64,000 bases of DNA from Chamaea fasciata (lineage: Eukaryota > Chordata > Aves > Passeriformes > Sylviidae), in the NCBI GenBank assembly GCA_029207755.1, contig JARCOQ010000006.1, forward strand, positions 14,916,890 to 14,980,889, in the 5' to 3' direction. Below are positions 22,037 to 32,465 of the stretch, one piece after another. A program made the position numbers and the translations under genes. Numbering within the stretch: position 1 is the stretch's first letter; every line of letters begins with the position of its first letter. The notes below the pieces were generated by a model that worked only from the letters and a program-made list of their open reading frames with translations, was not told the DNA's origin and did not search any database.

Positions 22037-22039
22037 CTT

Positions 22040-23054
22040 CATCTCTTTCATATCAATGGATTACTTGCCTTCTGTTCTAACTAACATCCTTTCAGGAAAT
22101 GTTGTCCTTTAGGAATGTATCTACCCCTGGCCCTAAGAAAGGAAACCTAGAGAAGTCAGTATCTCAGTTGTGACAGACACTCTTTGTCTCAGACAGACAT
22201 TCTTTGCCACAAGACTGGATGAGACTCCTCAAAACATCTTTAGTGGTGACTAAAGGTGATTGATTATTGTTACCTGAACCTTTCTGCACTGCAGCAAAAC
22301 TATGTTACCTGCAGTGGCAGCAGAGCTATAGTTGAGGAATCTGAAAATCTGAATTCATTTGCAGACTCTTCCATTAGTCCACTGTGGAAATTCAAACTAA
22401 CTTTCCCTCTTAGTGAATCTGCCTTGTTCATTTTCATTGTCATTATCTGGGGCAGGGACTGTATCTGTTACATGGGTACAGTGCCTGGCAGAATGGAACA
22501 TGTATCCCCAAGGGGTTGCTGTAATGAAGACAGTTATTACAGGCAATCCCAAATTAGTACAGTCCTGTAATGACAGTGCAGTCATGTATCATTACAGCTT
22601 AACTGAAAAGACTGTTTTACCCCAACTACTTCCAACCAAAACCAGAATAACCCTTAAAACCAAAGGTATATCATATCCTGGATCAACATAAATCAGAGGA
22701 GAACACACCCAGACAGATGTTTATATGATAAGGAAACTGTCACTGAGCACCATAAGTAGTCTTTGGAAGACAGACTTCAACCTTCCACACAAGTTTCAAA
22801 GTTAAAACCAACGTTATTACCAGCACATAAATAAAAGCACACCAGAAAATCTTCCCCGGCCCACTGAGACTGGTAAAAAATATCTTATTTGTAAATCAAA
22901 TTATTTCTTTCATATTAGCTTGGACAGCTCTTGCCTCCCTGTAGGATGTTTTGTGTATAAAAACTGAAATCCCATTAACCCCAGATACACTACATGGTGT
23001 TTCAAGAGCCAACATCCTTCAGAATCATGCACCACTCATAGTTTCTTTACTTAC
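22040..23054. other. Remainder of PROM1 intron between window exons 14 and 15
   Basis: About 1 kb downstream of the LTR. It contains the ancient repeat-like tail at 22,446-22,532; nothing else was recognised. Confidence 0.55.
22446..22532 (+). repeat. Probable ancient amniote SINE/LINE tail
   Basis: The order 'ggggcagggactgtatctg', 'gggtacagtgcctggcaga', 'atggaacatgtatcccc' and 'ggttgctgtaatgaag' resembles the 3' tail of old amniote retroposons, common in turtles and crocodiles. That tail runs 'gggcagggactgt', 'gtacagcgcctagcacaatgggg', 'ctaccgtaata'. Strongly diverged; the family is unresolved. Confidence 0.45.
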
Positions 23055-23139
23055 CATACTAATATTTAGAAGCTCATTGATATTAAAGAGATGTTCTAGG
23101 TGAAGAGAAGTATAAATTCCTTTGTTTTCCTTGCAATCA
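23055..23139 (-). CDS. PROM1: PROM1 second loop exon (window exon 14)
   Basis: Starts with the end of a split Ser codon, then DCKENKGIYTSLHLEHLFNI and NELLNISM. Human has [20 protein letters not shown]. The cysteine is conserved and NIS is a sequon. Acceptor CTTCCAG; donor ATG|GTAAGT; phase 2 in, 0 out. Confidence 0.95.
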
Positions 23140-23574
23140 CTGGAAGAATACAAATACACAGATCAGCTTAAAAACCACCTTGAGGACCAAGCATTAACAG
23201 AATGATTATCAATGTTTTCTTATTCTAAGAAAATCAATCCTTTAGAAAACAAAATACTGATTATATTTTTTGAAGCTCAGTCAGTAAGGAAAGTGGTTAA
23301 CAGTTTCTGAAAGATGCAAAGTATTTTATCAATCAGCTTGACTAGTATTGTCATCCAGTAGTATGCTGACTATCTCTAATAACTCATATATAGGAACAAA
23401 GTGGTTTTGTTTGTGAATCACTAGAAACAGAATGTCTTGTGGAACACATGCAATTTTTGGATGTGCCTGAAATATGAAGCACAGAAGATACCATAGAACC
23501 AGTATGTATAAATTGAATGAAATAAGAAAGAGTTAAATATGAACCGAATTAAATCTCAATCATAACTCTAATAC
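23140..23574. other. PROM1 intron between window exons 13 and 14
   Basis: About 435 bases with no identifiable element. Confidence 0.6.
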
Positions 23575-23678
23575 CTGTACACTTTCTCAAAAGTCAAGTT
23601 AACATTTGGATTTTTAAAGATGATGCCAGCAAGGTAGTTTTTCCAGTGCTTGTTTAGTAAGTAAGGTGTATCCAAAAC
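23575..23678 (-). CDS. PROM1: PROM1 second loop exon (window exon 13)
   Basis: Encodes VLDTPYLLNKHWKNYLAG through NPNVNLTFEKVY, close to human VLDTPYLLNEDWEYYLSG and MKLTFEQVY. NLT is a sequon. Acceptor TTCTTCTAG; donor TACAG|GTATTA; phase 0 in, 2 out. Confidence 0.96.
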
Positions 23679-24096
23679 CTAGAAGAAAAAATTCAGTAAT
23701 GTTACTATAATTCCAGATTTCTTTATGTATTTTTTCATATGTGGTCCTTTAACACATAACCACATATAAGCTTATTACCCACTAATGAAAATACAAATCA
23801 AAACAGCAAATTCAAATTCTTTGGTGCAGAAAGTGAATATTAAAGGTCCCCATTACCAAGGAACAACTGAATCAGAAAAATATGTCTCCAAAGGAAGACA
23901 GGTATGCAGTATTAACACTGCACAGCAAATTAAACCAAGAGGGGATGAAAGTCTCTATTTGGTTTGTAAGAAGAAGTAAAGTCAGATCCATATTCACTTG
24001 AAGTGTCCTATAAAAATGATATGCCATACAGAATGGACAAGATCATTAGGACTCAGGGGGATCCTATTAATTGTTTAATAACATGAATACCCTCAC
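23679..24096. other. PROM1 intron between window exons 12 and 13
   Basis: About 418 bases; no repeat or exon recognised. Confidence 0.6.
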
Positions 24097-24220
24097 CTTG
24101 AATAAGTTTTTATCTTCAAAGGGCTCACAGACCAATTTTTCTACATTTCCACCTGTGACAAAAGTGAGCACCACTACAATCATCAGCAGCCAGGAGAAAA
24201 GAAAACTGAATCCAACACCA
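24097..24220 (-). CDS. PROM1: PROM1 TM4 exon (window exon 12)
   Basis: Completes an Ala codon, then [20 protein letters not shown], the fourth membrane segment, followed by [20 protein letters not shown] and K. Human has GANVEKLICEPYTSKELF. The loop cysteine is conserved. Acceptor TTTTTCAG; donor AAG|GTGAGG; phase 2 in, 0 out. Confidence 0.96.
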
Positions 24221-25058
24221 CTGAAAAAGAAATTGAGTAAGTTTTTGCTTTATCAGAACACATTTTGTATATATATATATACACATATCTGGGGCAACAG
24301 TGAAGACAACAGTTAACAGCTATAACAGAAATATGAAAAGTAACTGATGATTGAAATAGATCTGTTTTCCAAATATGTTCTTGCCCTCTGAAACATCTTA
24401 AATGTTTCAGCCCTGTAAAGTCTTTAGCTAAAATGCATTTGAAACCTCACATTAGCACTGGGAATGCAAACTGCTTTAAGAATTACAATTAAGGGACAAA
24501 AAACCATACAGTTTTCTTTTTTAAATTCACCTCTCTAGTCTTGTGCTCTCAAAAAAATTTAGACTTCTAGATGCCATCTTCTCCTGCACCTAGCAGAAAT
24601 GACATTAAACCCCTAGGCACTTTGCAAACCCAAACATCGAGAAATGCTCTCAGAAGGTCAAGCTTTTCTTGTCTCCTTGCATGGCTTTTATTGCAACTTT
24701 GAAGAAACGTTCCAAGTCTACTAGAAAGTTATGAATTTCCCCTAATATATTCTGTTGTCTCTCCCCAGTTTTTGCAGTTTCCAGAGAGACTTGCAAAGAA
24801 ACTCATTAGCCACAGCACTTGCATTACAATGGCAAATTCAGAAGTTTTATCCTTCAGTTGTGATCCTCAATGAAGGAACAACCCCAAATCCCCACGTCCC
24901 TCAATGTAAATGTGTGAAATCAATATTTATCTCTGTTTTTTCTCAGCAGATATACCTAGGTAACAAACCAAATTTTTTTCATATACACGTCCTTCAAAAA
25001 CCCAACCAAAACAACTGTCTACCTTTATTTCCTTTTTTCCCTGGTAAGTGAAACTTAC
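24221..25058. other. PROM1 intron between window exons 11 and 12
   Basis: About 840 bases. A short (TA)n run lies near 24,269-24,284; nothing else stands out. Confidence 0.6.
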
Positions 25059-25211
25059 GCCATTAGAAAGTTTCCTCCAGTGTTGGAGATACAGCCTCTG
25101 GTTGTTGGAGAAGCATGTTTATCATACCCACAGGTGCCACATAGCAATCCAAGGTAGTAAAAGACCAGAATCAGGACCAACATGCAGCACAGAATGAGAC
25201 AACCCAGCCAC
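25059..25211 (-). CDS. PROM1: PROM1 TM3 and second cytoplasmic loop exon (window exon 11)
   Basis: Completes an Arg codon, then [20 protein letters not shown] (third membrane segment). The cytoplasmic loop follows, with [20 protein letters not shown] and NTGGNFLM, where TM4 begins. It matches human [20 protein letters not shown] almost residue for residue. The human residue Arg373, mutated in dominant macular dystrophy, lies upstream of this exon. Acceptor TTCCTTAG; donor GGC|GTAAGT; phase 2 in, 2 out. Confidence 0.97.
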
Positions 25212-27171
25212 CTAAGGAATAAAAGATAAAGTTCTTGGTTATTTTCACACAAAGAACACACTGGAGACCTTCAGGAGACATCATGCAATACTGTATTCCC
25301 AAATGCTCGACTCATAGTTCTGTTTGAGCAACCAGTGTCAGCAAAGATAAACATATTTGCCACAGTGGCATGTATTTTGGGCCAGCACACAGTCATTGCT
25401 GGATTGCAGTCAGCTGCTACCGAAGGACTGGAGAACAAACACCACAGAACAAGGTGTTCCCCAGTTAATGCAGATGAACTGTGCTGAAGCATCAAAGTGC
25501 TGCAAGTGGAGCAAACAACTACTCAAATGAAGTAGATGTTCAAACAGCAATTTATTCAAGAATAAATGGAGAAAATTATGAATGTGAACTGGCCATTAGT
25601 CATGAAGCACAGTTGCCCTTACTGTGAGGCTTACTAACATTTTGCACAGCGTGTTAGGCTTGTAATTGTAAATAACTATATTTAAGGCTGTAAAAACCTA
25701 GGCTTTATGTGTCTGTGCTGGACTGCTTTCAATGTATGGAACAGTTAATAGAACTTGATCAGGAGAACAATCTTGGATAGGAAATGAACTTTCATTTTCA
25801 TTAATTACATCATGTAACAGTTCTATCTGTCCAGGTATTTGGAGCATATCCATTTATTCACATATATATTCTTTCATCCTCTCCCAGTGCCCTCTGCACT
25901 TCTTTTTCCCTTCTGTTGTCACTTCTTCAGCTTTTATTTTTTAAGTTCCCTTTTCTCCTCCCTGTACTTTTGTAGAGAAAAGTCTGTAAAAGAAATATTG
26001 TAATGAACACGCACGGCCAATACAAAGAAAAAAACAAATGCTGACAGGCATATTTATAAAAGGATACTTCTTAAGAACTACAAAAGTGCACCTGTAATTA
26101 AGAAAGGAATAGACAAGAAGTAATTTGGACAACTACAGGCTTATTGGTTTCATTTGTACTTGAAGTACTGTTAGGTTAGGTTTGACAAAACCAGGTATTT
26201 AAGTGCTGTGTAGATGAGACATTCTACTGTAGCAGAATGAAACAATATATTCATTTGAATAAATGTAATACAAGCTTCAATGAAAATATCAATAAATTTG
26301 TCAAAATACGGCTCACCACAAAAACTGTCACATAAGAAATGGGCTAAAGGTAAGATCCTAAGCAAGGTTCTAGAAGTTCAGTTTTCTGTTCACTTTTATT
26401 TATCACTGCATTAAAGCCAGCAACACACATTCTATAGCAGTGAAAGTGATTATGACACAAAAACAGAAGCAAATATTGATTATAATGTCAACTAAAAAGT
26501 ATCAAACAAAATGTAGGGAGAATTTGATGAGCTTGTGGACAGAAATTACTAACTCTGGAGGAAGATAAATCATATGAAATGAAAATCTTTACATGTCAAA
26601 ATAGGAGGTTACTCAACTGTAAGAGACACAAAAGTCCCAAAAAGTGTATTTTTCTCAAGGTACAATCAACCGCAAAGACCAGTACTACACCAGTAGGGGC
26701 AAGCAAGAAGATTTACAAGATGTGAAGCAGAATCCCTGTTACTCCTGCTCTGCAGTACCAAAGGTGTAGTAACAATGGATTGGCTTCAAGGCCCCTCTGG
26801 TCCTCTGCCCTCACAATTTACCAGCAACACAAAGAAAACAAGACCTAGATAAAAGGTCACCTGGCATCATGAAATCATCAGCTCCTTTGGGTGTTACGTC
26901 TTTTATACCTGCCTGCATCTATCCTTCCTGAAAAGGACCCGAGGGTCTACAGAGTAGAAACTACCTCTTGCTCTGTAGAGAAACAGCACCCAGTTATTGA
27001 TTAGCTGTGTTTTTCACTTTTACCAAAATGCCAGTACCAAACAACTGCTTTATACATCTTTCTTTCACTGTGTTCATCATCACCACTTTACTTGCCTTTA
27101 CAGAACATCAAAATAATACAAAGTATAAACAACAGGAAGAGCTTCAGTCCTGCCTTATTTCTTGTATATAC
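25212..27171. other. PROM1 intron between window exons 10 and 11
   Basis: About 1.96 kb. Near 26,899-26,917 the minus strand has a TATA-like GGTATAAAAGACG in slightly G+C-richer surroundings (26.65-26.96 kb). Such an arrangement can mark an old LTR, but I could not assign a family. Confidence 0.5.
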
Positions 27172-27331
27172 CTGTAGAAATCGTACTGCTCCACTACTGG
27201 AAAATAATCCTGAACGTATGCCTCACTCTGTGTAAGATACACCATCAAATCTGCCAAAATCTTCTGAACAGGGAGCGCTCTTGTGAAGGTAGTAATATTT
27301 GAACCAATGGATTCCAGCACACTTTTGATAT
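27172..27331 (-). CDS. PROM1: PROM1 first loop exon (window exon 10)
   Basis: Completes an Asp codon, then IKSVLESIGSNITTFTRALP, then VQKILADLMVYLTQSEAYV and QDYFPVVEQYDFY. Human has [20 protein letters not shown] and NLPTLEEYDSY. NIT is a sequon. Acceptor TTCTTTTAG; donor TACAG|GTATAT; phase 1 in, 2 out. Confidence 0.96.
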
Positions 27332-29086
27332 CTAAAAGAACAAACATATTTCACTTTTACAGATCCACAGAGGAAATTTACATCCCACGTATGCGCTACA
27401 AAATGCTATTAAGCCATTTGCCACATGTAACAAGCAAGCCATGAGGACAAGTGTGAGGAAGACACAAGCAGGCAACAAAAGCATCAAGCTTCAAAGTAGC
27501 ACAAAGGCATTTCAAAATGCACACTTGGTTTTTAGCATTCAGTTTAATGATTCAAGATGCAGAGTTGAGCCAGAGATCTTCCTCTTTGCTCTCACTATAA
27601 TGAATGTGTCACTTTTTATCTAGCCAACCTAAATCTTGCTTTTCATGCAATATTGCAAATGGCAACACTGAGCAAGACAATTAGCCACCAAGTTTACAAA
27701 GAAGAACAAAACCTATTTAAACTCCATGCCTTGGGAATACAACACTGTGAAAGAAATTCAGCTGCCTATATTGAGAATCTATACTAGTTATTTTCATTCT
27801 TATTAAAAGAGATTACTTAAATGGTCTCATTCCAATTAGTTAGTAACACTCCTGAGGTAACCCTCTTTTAAGCCATTTTCCCCTCAGATTATGACCAAAC
27901 ATGCTATCCTCTACTTACAGATTAGATAGACACTCTTTAGTTTTACAATTACATGATTAATTCACTTGTTATACATATTGTCTATGTGTAAAATGCAGTT
28001 TCTCTATACCCTTCCCTTCCTTTAACTGCAAACATACTTGAAAAAGCAGGATGTGTAACTACAGGTTGCAATTTCATGGTAGGCAGTACTTCCTTCTTTC
28101 TCAAAACACAACTGGACAAGCCTTTGCAAGTTTTGATGATTACTCCTCAAATCCAACAGGTAAACAAATCACAGTTGTTTTAGAAGTTTACAGATAAATG
28201 CAATTTTTTCTAGTAAACCTATTTATTTTATTTGCTTTTGTAACTCAAATTCAGTTTTTAAACAAACAAAACCCCAACAATTTATAAATAGATAAATTAA
28301 GATATTTTGTTTGTGTTTACACATCTCAGATACGGAAAATGAGTAAATCTGCTCCAGATTTCCTAATGAGAAGTGTAGTGTCAGTTTTTGAAAACTGGCT
28401 CACTACAAACAAGTTCACACAGTACACTATGCTTATACCTATACTGTGCTTCATTTTGCCCAGGAGGGGAAGAAAAAAAACCAAACTGGAAAAACTTACA
28501 AGGAACAGCTGCTTATATATAATGCAGAACAGGTCCACAATGCAAGAACAAAAATTAAAACAGATTAGTATACATATGCTATACTACCATACAGGTACAG
28601 TCAAAGAGCAAAAAGCATAAAGCCCAAGCAACAAAACAACCGAGACAGCCATTTCAGTTATCCTTAAGGCATATTTTGACTTTCACTTTGCCATCCGCCA
28701 CATTTTAATACAGCAGCTGGGCGGGGGGGGGGGGGGGGGGGGGTCAGTTTTTCTAACATCCCACTCCTAAATATGTCACAAACACATCAGCCAAGGAAAA
28801 TTAGTTTTTCAAACAAATAAAGCATCAGTGTTAAGTGAGTATCACGAGATTGCTCATTACATGAGCAGCAAAAAGCCTAACAGATAAAACTCCATAAAAT
28901 ACCACATGGTCTAATTTTAGATTTATTTTTAGAGTCCTCATCAAGACACAGTTTCCACTGACATCAAATTTTAAAAAATACCTAAGTTTCACATTTCCAT
29001 TTTTAATGACATTTAGCCAAGGAAACATATTACCAATAAAAGAAAACAAAAACATTAAACAAAGTGAAAAGATAGTCTGTCCTCAC
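27332..29086. other. PROM1 intron between window exons 9 and 10
   Basis: About 1.75 kb, A/T-rich, with the poly(G) run at 28,723 as its only striking feature. Confidence 0.6.
28723..28743. repeat. Poly(G)21 homopolymer
   Basis: Twenty-one uninterrupted G on the plus strand (C21 in the PROM1 transcript), inside an intron. Runs this long can fold as a G-quadruplex on the non-sense strand and are prone to sequencing and assembly length error. Confidence 0.95.
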
Positions 29087-29150
29087 CAGATAAAATGTTC
29101 CTGGTTTGATTCACCACCAAGTCTGGAGTATCATTAAATGCTGCATAACC
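29087..29150 (-). CDS. PROM1: PROM1 first loop exon (window exon 9)
   Basis: Encodes GYAAFNDTPDLVVNQTRNIL and S, matching human [20 protein letters not shown]. It carries two sequons, NDT and NQT. Acceptor TTTTATAG; donor TCTG|GTGAGG; phase 0 in, 1 out. Confidence 0.95.
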
Positions 29151-30344
29151 CTATAAAAAAAGGTGAAAAAATTATGGCATGTTTCTCACTGTCAAACTGT
29201 TTGCAGGTTTTTTTTTTCCTTTTATTCAAGGATCAAAAGTACACACATACTAAAATGTATATGGTAATACTAAGAAAAATATGGTTTAATCACTGCATAT
29301 AAGAAAAGGTGAACGAAAAATAGCAACTTTAAGTATATTTCAGATTTAGTTTGGTCTCCAAAATATTCCTTGAGAAAAAAACATCTATATTTAAATATGC
29401 ATAAATCAGTCACAGACACGTCAAACTTTGCTGCCTGTCAGATCTAGCTCATCTAAAAGCTAGGGACGCATATATGAAGATTCACTAAGTGAAAGGAGTC
29501 ACTCTGTACCAGCCTAACACCTCCTGTTTCCAAGTCTTTGCCTTCCAAACATGAAATGCATATTACAAACAATGAAATCCAGTTGCCTCTAAAGAGACTG
29601 CAATGCCTTCTTCAGTGAGAAGGGGAAAGAAGGGGTCCACACTATGGCGGCCAAGCTCAGTAGCTCATTTGGAGAGAAAGGAGAAACCAATGCAGTGGAT
29701 ACTTGAAGCCTTACTCTCTGCAAGCCTGATCACTGCAGAAGCAGGAAGTGGTCTCAACCCCTACACACAGCCTTTGGTTTCAGAAAGTCCCTTCTATTCC
29801 TAGCACATGTTTTCACATTCCTAGATTTTTCAACTGCTCAAACAAAGCCATTCTTTTTCTTGGCGAAAATCACAGGGGTTTTTTTTTGGAAAGTCTTGCA
29901 AAAATACTAATAGCCATTACACTTGGTCCATTGCACCAGATTTAATGCTAAATATGCACATAAAGACTTTGAAATAAATATTTCAAGATAGCTGGAATAC
30001 AATAAAACTCATTAGGATACCCTGGATTTTTTTATTTCTTTAGTTTGAACCAAAAAGTAGAGAGCATGCTACTGGATCCATGTTTCTGTCTTTTCATTTT
30101 TTATGGACTGTTCTTTCAAGCAGACAACTTGCAAAACATTTTACATTTGTATTACCCTGGACATACAAAGCACAACATTCATACTTTCAAGTGTTAAATC
30201 TTGGCCAAACAATAAGAGATATCCAACCATGAAGAAGGTTGAGGTGGCAACAAAATAATTCTGCTTGAGAAACCAAGTGGAAACAAGTGATACACATATC
30301 CCAGTTCATTCATTAACAGTTTAAAAATCTGTCAAGAAACATAC
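29151..30344. other. PROM1 intron between window exons 8 and 9
   Basis: About 1.2 kb; no exon or repeat family recognised. Confidence 0.6.
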
Positions 30345-30419
30345 CTTCTGAACCAGACTAGAAAGGTCTATTTTAAGGACATCATTGATCTTTGCAAGCT
30401 GTGAGCTCACACCTGGCAA
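30345..30419 (-). CDS. PROM1: PROM1 first loop exon (window exon 8)
   Basis: Encodes 25 residues, LPGVSSQLAKINDVLKIDLS and SLVQK, aligned with human [20 protein letters not shown] and GLVQQ. Acceptor TTCCCAG; donor AAG|GTATGT; phase 0. Confidence 0.95.
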
Positions 30420-30837
30420 CTGGGAAGGAAAAAAACATGCCTGAGTCACATCGAAATAGCAGTTTTGCTAATTCAGTAAATATTTCAAAGTTAGGAGAGA
30501 GGGTAAAGAAATGAAAGTGATCTTTATGAGAATATTCCTAAACACACATGACACCTCTGCTGTACAAAAGCAAAGCTTAACTCTCAGCATTTTTGGGAGG
30601 GCAGATTATTTCACTGCCCAGACCATCACTTTTAACATAGCTTGACACACATTTTATCCTTTCCCACACAGAAGATGAAAACAGTGACCGGAATTACCCA
30701 GAAACACAGAAAGAGGGAAGGTCACTCATCTCACAAATGACAGCACAAACCAAGTCACTGAGTCGCAGAAATCCTACTGGGCTTATTCAAGGCAATCACA
30801 CTTTGAGAATCTAAAAAATACTATTAAAAAATCTCAC
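30420..30837. other. PROM1 intron between window exons 7 and 8
   Basis: About 418 bases with nothing recognised. Confidence 0.6.
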
Positions 30838-31055
30838 CCCACTAAAATTGGCATTGATGTCCAGCTGATCTAATGAATTTCTGATGATATTGCAAGTTGA
30901 GGCAGCCTGAGCCGCATTACACGCAGAGTCATTGAGGGTGTTGCTTAGGTGCATTTTAACATCTGTCAAGTTTGCATGAAGTCTCTCTGTTCCCTCCTGC
31001 AAAACCTCTACAGAGACACTCACATTTTCCAGAGCTTCCTTCGTTTCTCTGATGG
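30838..31055 (-). CDS. PROM1: PROM1 first loop exon, the largest (window exon 7)
   Basis: Completes an Ala codon, then IRETKEALENVSVSVEVLQE, continuing through NLTDVKMHLSNTLNDSACNA and STCNIIRNSLDQLDINANFS. Human has IKETKEALENMNSTLKSL and [20 protein letters not shown]. Both cysteines are conserved. There are four sequons: NVS, NLT, NDS and NFS. Heptad-like Leu/Val spacing suggests a long helix. Acceptor CTTGGCAG; donor GGG|GTGAGA; phase 1 in, 0 out. Confidence 0.96.
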
Positions 31056-32375
31056 CTGCCAAGATGTGAAATTTTTAAAAAAACACTTTTGTTAGAAAGC
31101 AGCCTATAGATACAGACATGCAGAGAAAGTGTACATGCATAAATTATATCATCATCTTAACAATACTGATTTAATTACTGCCTCCCTCCCAGAAAAACCC
31201 TCTAGCAAAGAGTATGTACTCATTGCATATAAAAATATACCACTTATGCTTTCCTACAAAGAAATTAATGTGCTCAGGTTACTTTTACTGAAATTTCATC
31301 CACTTCCCACTTTTCCATCGTTTCTCCACCTCTCCTTCCTGAGTGGTTTCAGTAAAGAACTTTAACACTTGGTCATTAGAAACTAAAAGCCCATATCCAT
31401 CAAACTGTATTTTCAGTATTTCCCTTATAATTCAACTCAGAAATCACATAGCTGTAAGATGAAAGGTAAGGAGATCATGTTGCATCAGCCAAGCATTTAT
31501 TAGTGTTCCACATTGTCTGGCTTTAGATTCCATCCCAAACACACCAAACAAAGGAAAGAAAAGAACCCCAAACACTGAACAGGTGTTTAGTACACAAGGA
31601 ACCACACAGACACAACTAAGAATACACAGAGTGACAAAAATGAAGTGCACTTCACACCACACAAGGTTTTATCGTGATTTTTACCTTTGATAGCCCTTTC
31701 CACTTTGACTTCAAGACAAATAACAGAAATAAAGCAAAAAAAAAAAGGAAAACGATGACAAGTGAATGAGAAGGAATTCATGGGTAAAAAAAGACCCCAA
31801 AACCAAAGTGACTCAAGCTCATAGATGCCTTCCCTTTGCTCTGTAAGCTGTATCTGATTCCTGAAAAAGGAAGCCTTAAATGGAAAAATAATAAAGGGAT
31901 ATTTTCACTAAAGGGAGAGAGAACTAAGAATGAGCAGTGCCAAACACAAAGATATAATGAAGAAATTCTGGTTAACACTCTCATAACAATCTTGGCAGTG
32001 TACAGGAAAAAATCCCTGACCTGTTAAAGACTAATCTGCAAATAGTTATGGCTATAATAAGGCAACTCTAAAAGGACCGTTTTCCTAGTCTCCCTTATAT
32101 TCAATAGAAAGGGACAGCAACCTGAAGCAGGAAACTCAGATTTCATCTCTCTCCAACGACTGCCAAAACTAAGTATCAACAATAGCACGTAAATTTTGAT
32201 TTAGCTTTTAAATGTATTTATAAATCTTAAGATGTCTGAAATCCTCAGTTTAAAAGAAATATCCAGGCATGTAGAAAAATGGTAAGTTGACTTATGGTAT
32301 TGCACAAAGCCATTCCATGCTGTGCCTGTTTTACCATGGCAACAGAACATTATACAACAACATGTACATCTTTAC
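31056..32375. other. PROM1 intron between window exons 6 and 7
   Basis: About 1.3 kb, A-rich on the plus strand, with a poly(A) stretch near 31,737-31,747. No exon seen. Confidence 0.6.
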
Positions 32376-32465
32376 CTCCTGCCATCGTCAGAGCTGCATC
32401 AAGTGCAGGACGTACTTCTTTTCCCAGCTGTTCTTGAACTCTGGTTCCAAGCACAGGTCCAACAT
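32376..32465 (-). CDS. PROM1: PROM1 first loop exon (window exon 6)
   Basis: Encodes VGPVLGTRVQEQLGKEVRPA and LDAALTMAG between two split codons. Human has [20 protein letters not shown] and EIKSMAT. Acceptor TACTACAG; donor GGAG|GTAAAG; phase 1 at both ends, so skipping it would stay in frame. Confidence 0.94.

Noticed and set aside
21274..22041. Target-site duplication of the solo LTR
   Set aside because: The five-base flanks CTTTG and CTTCA agree at only three positions.
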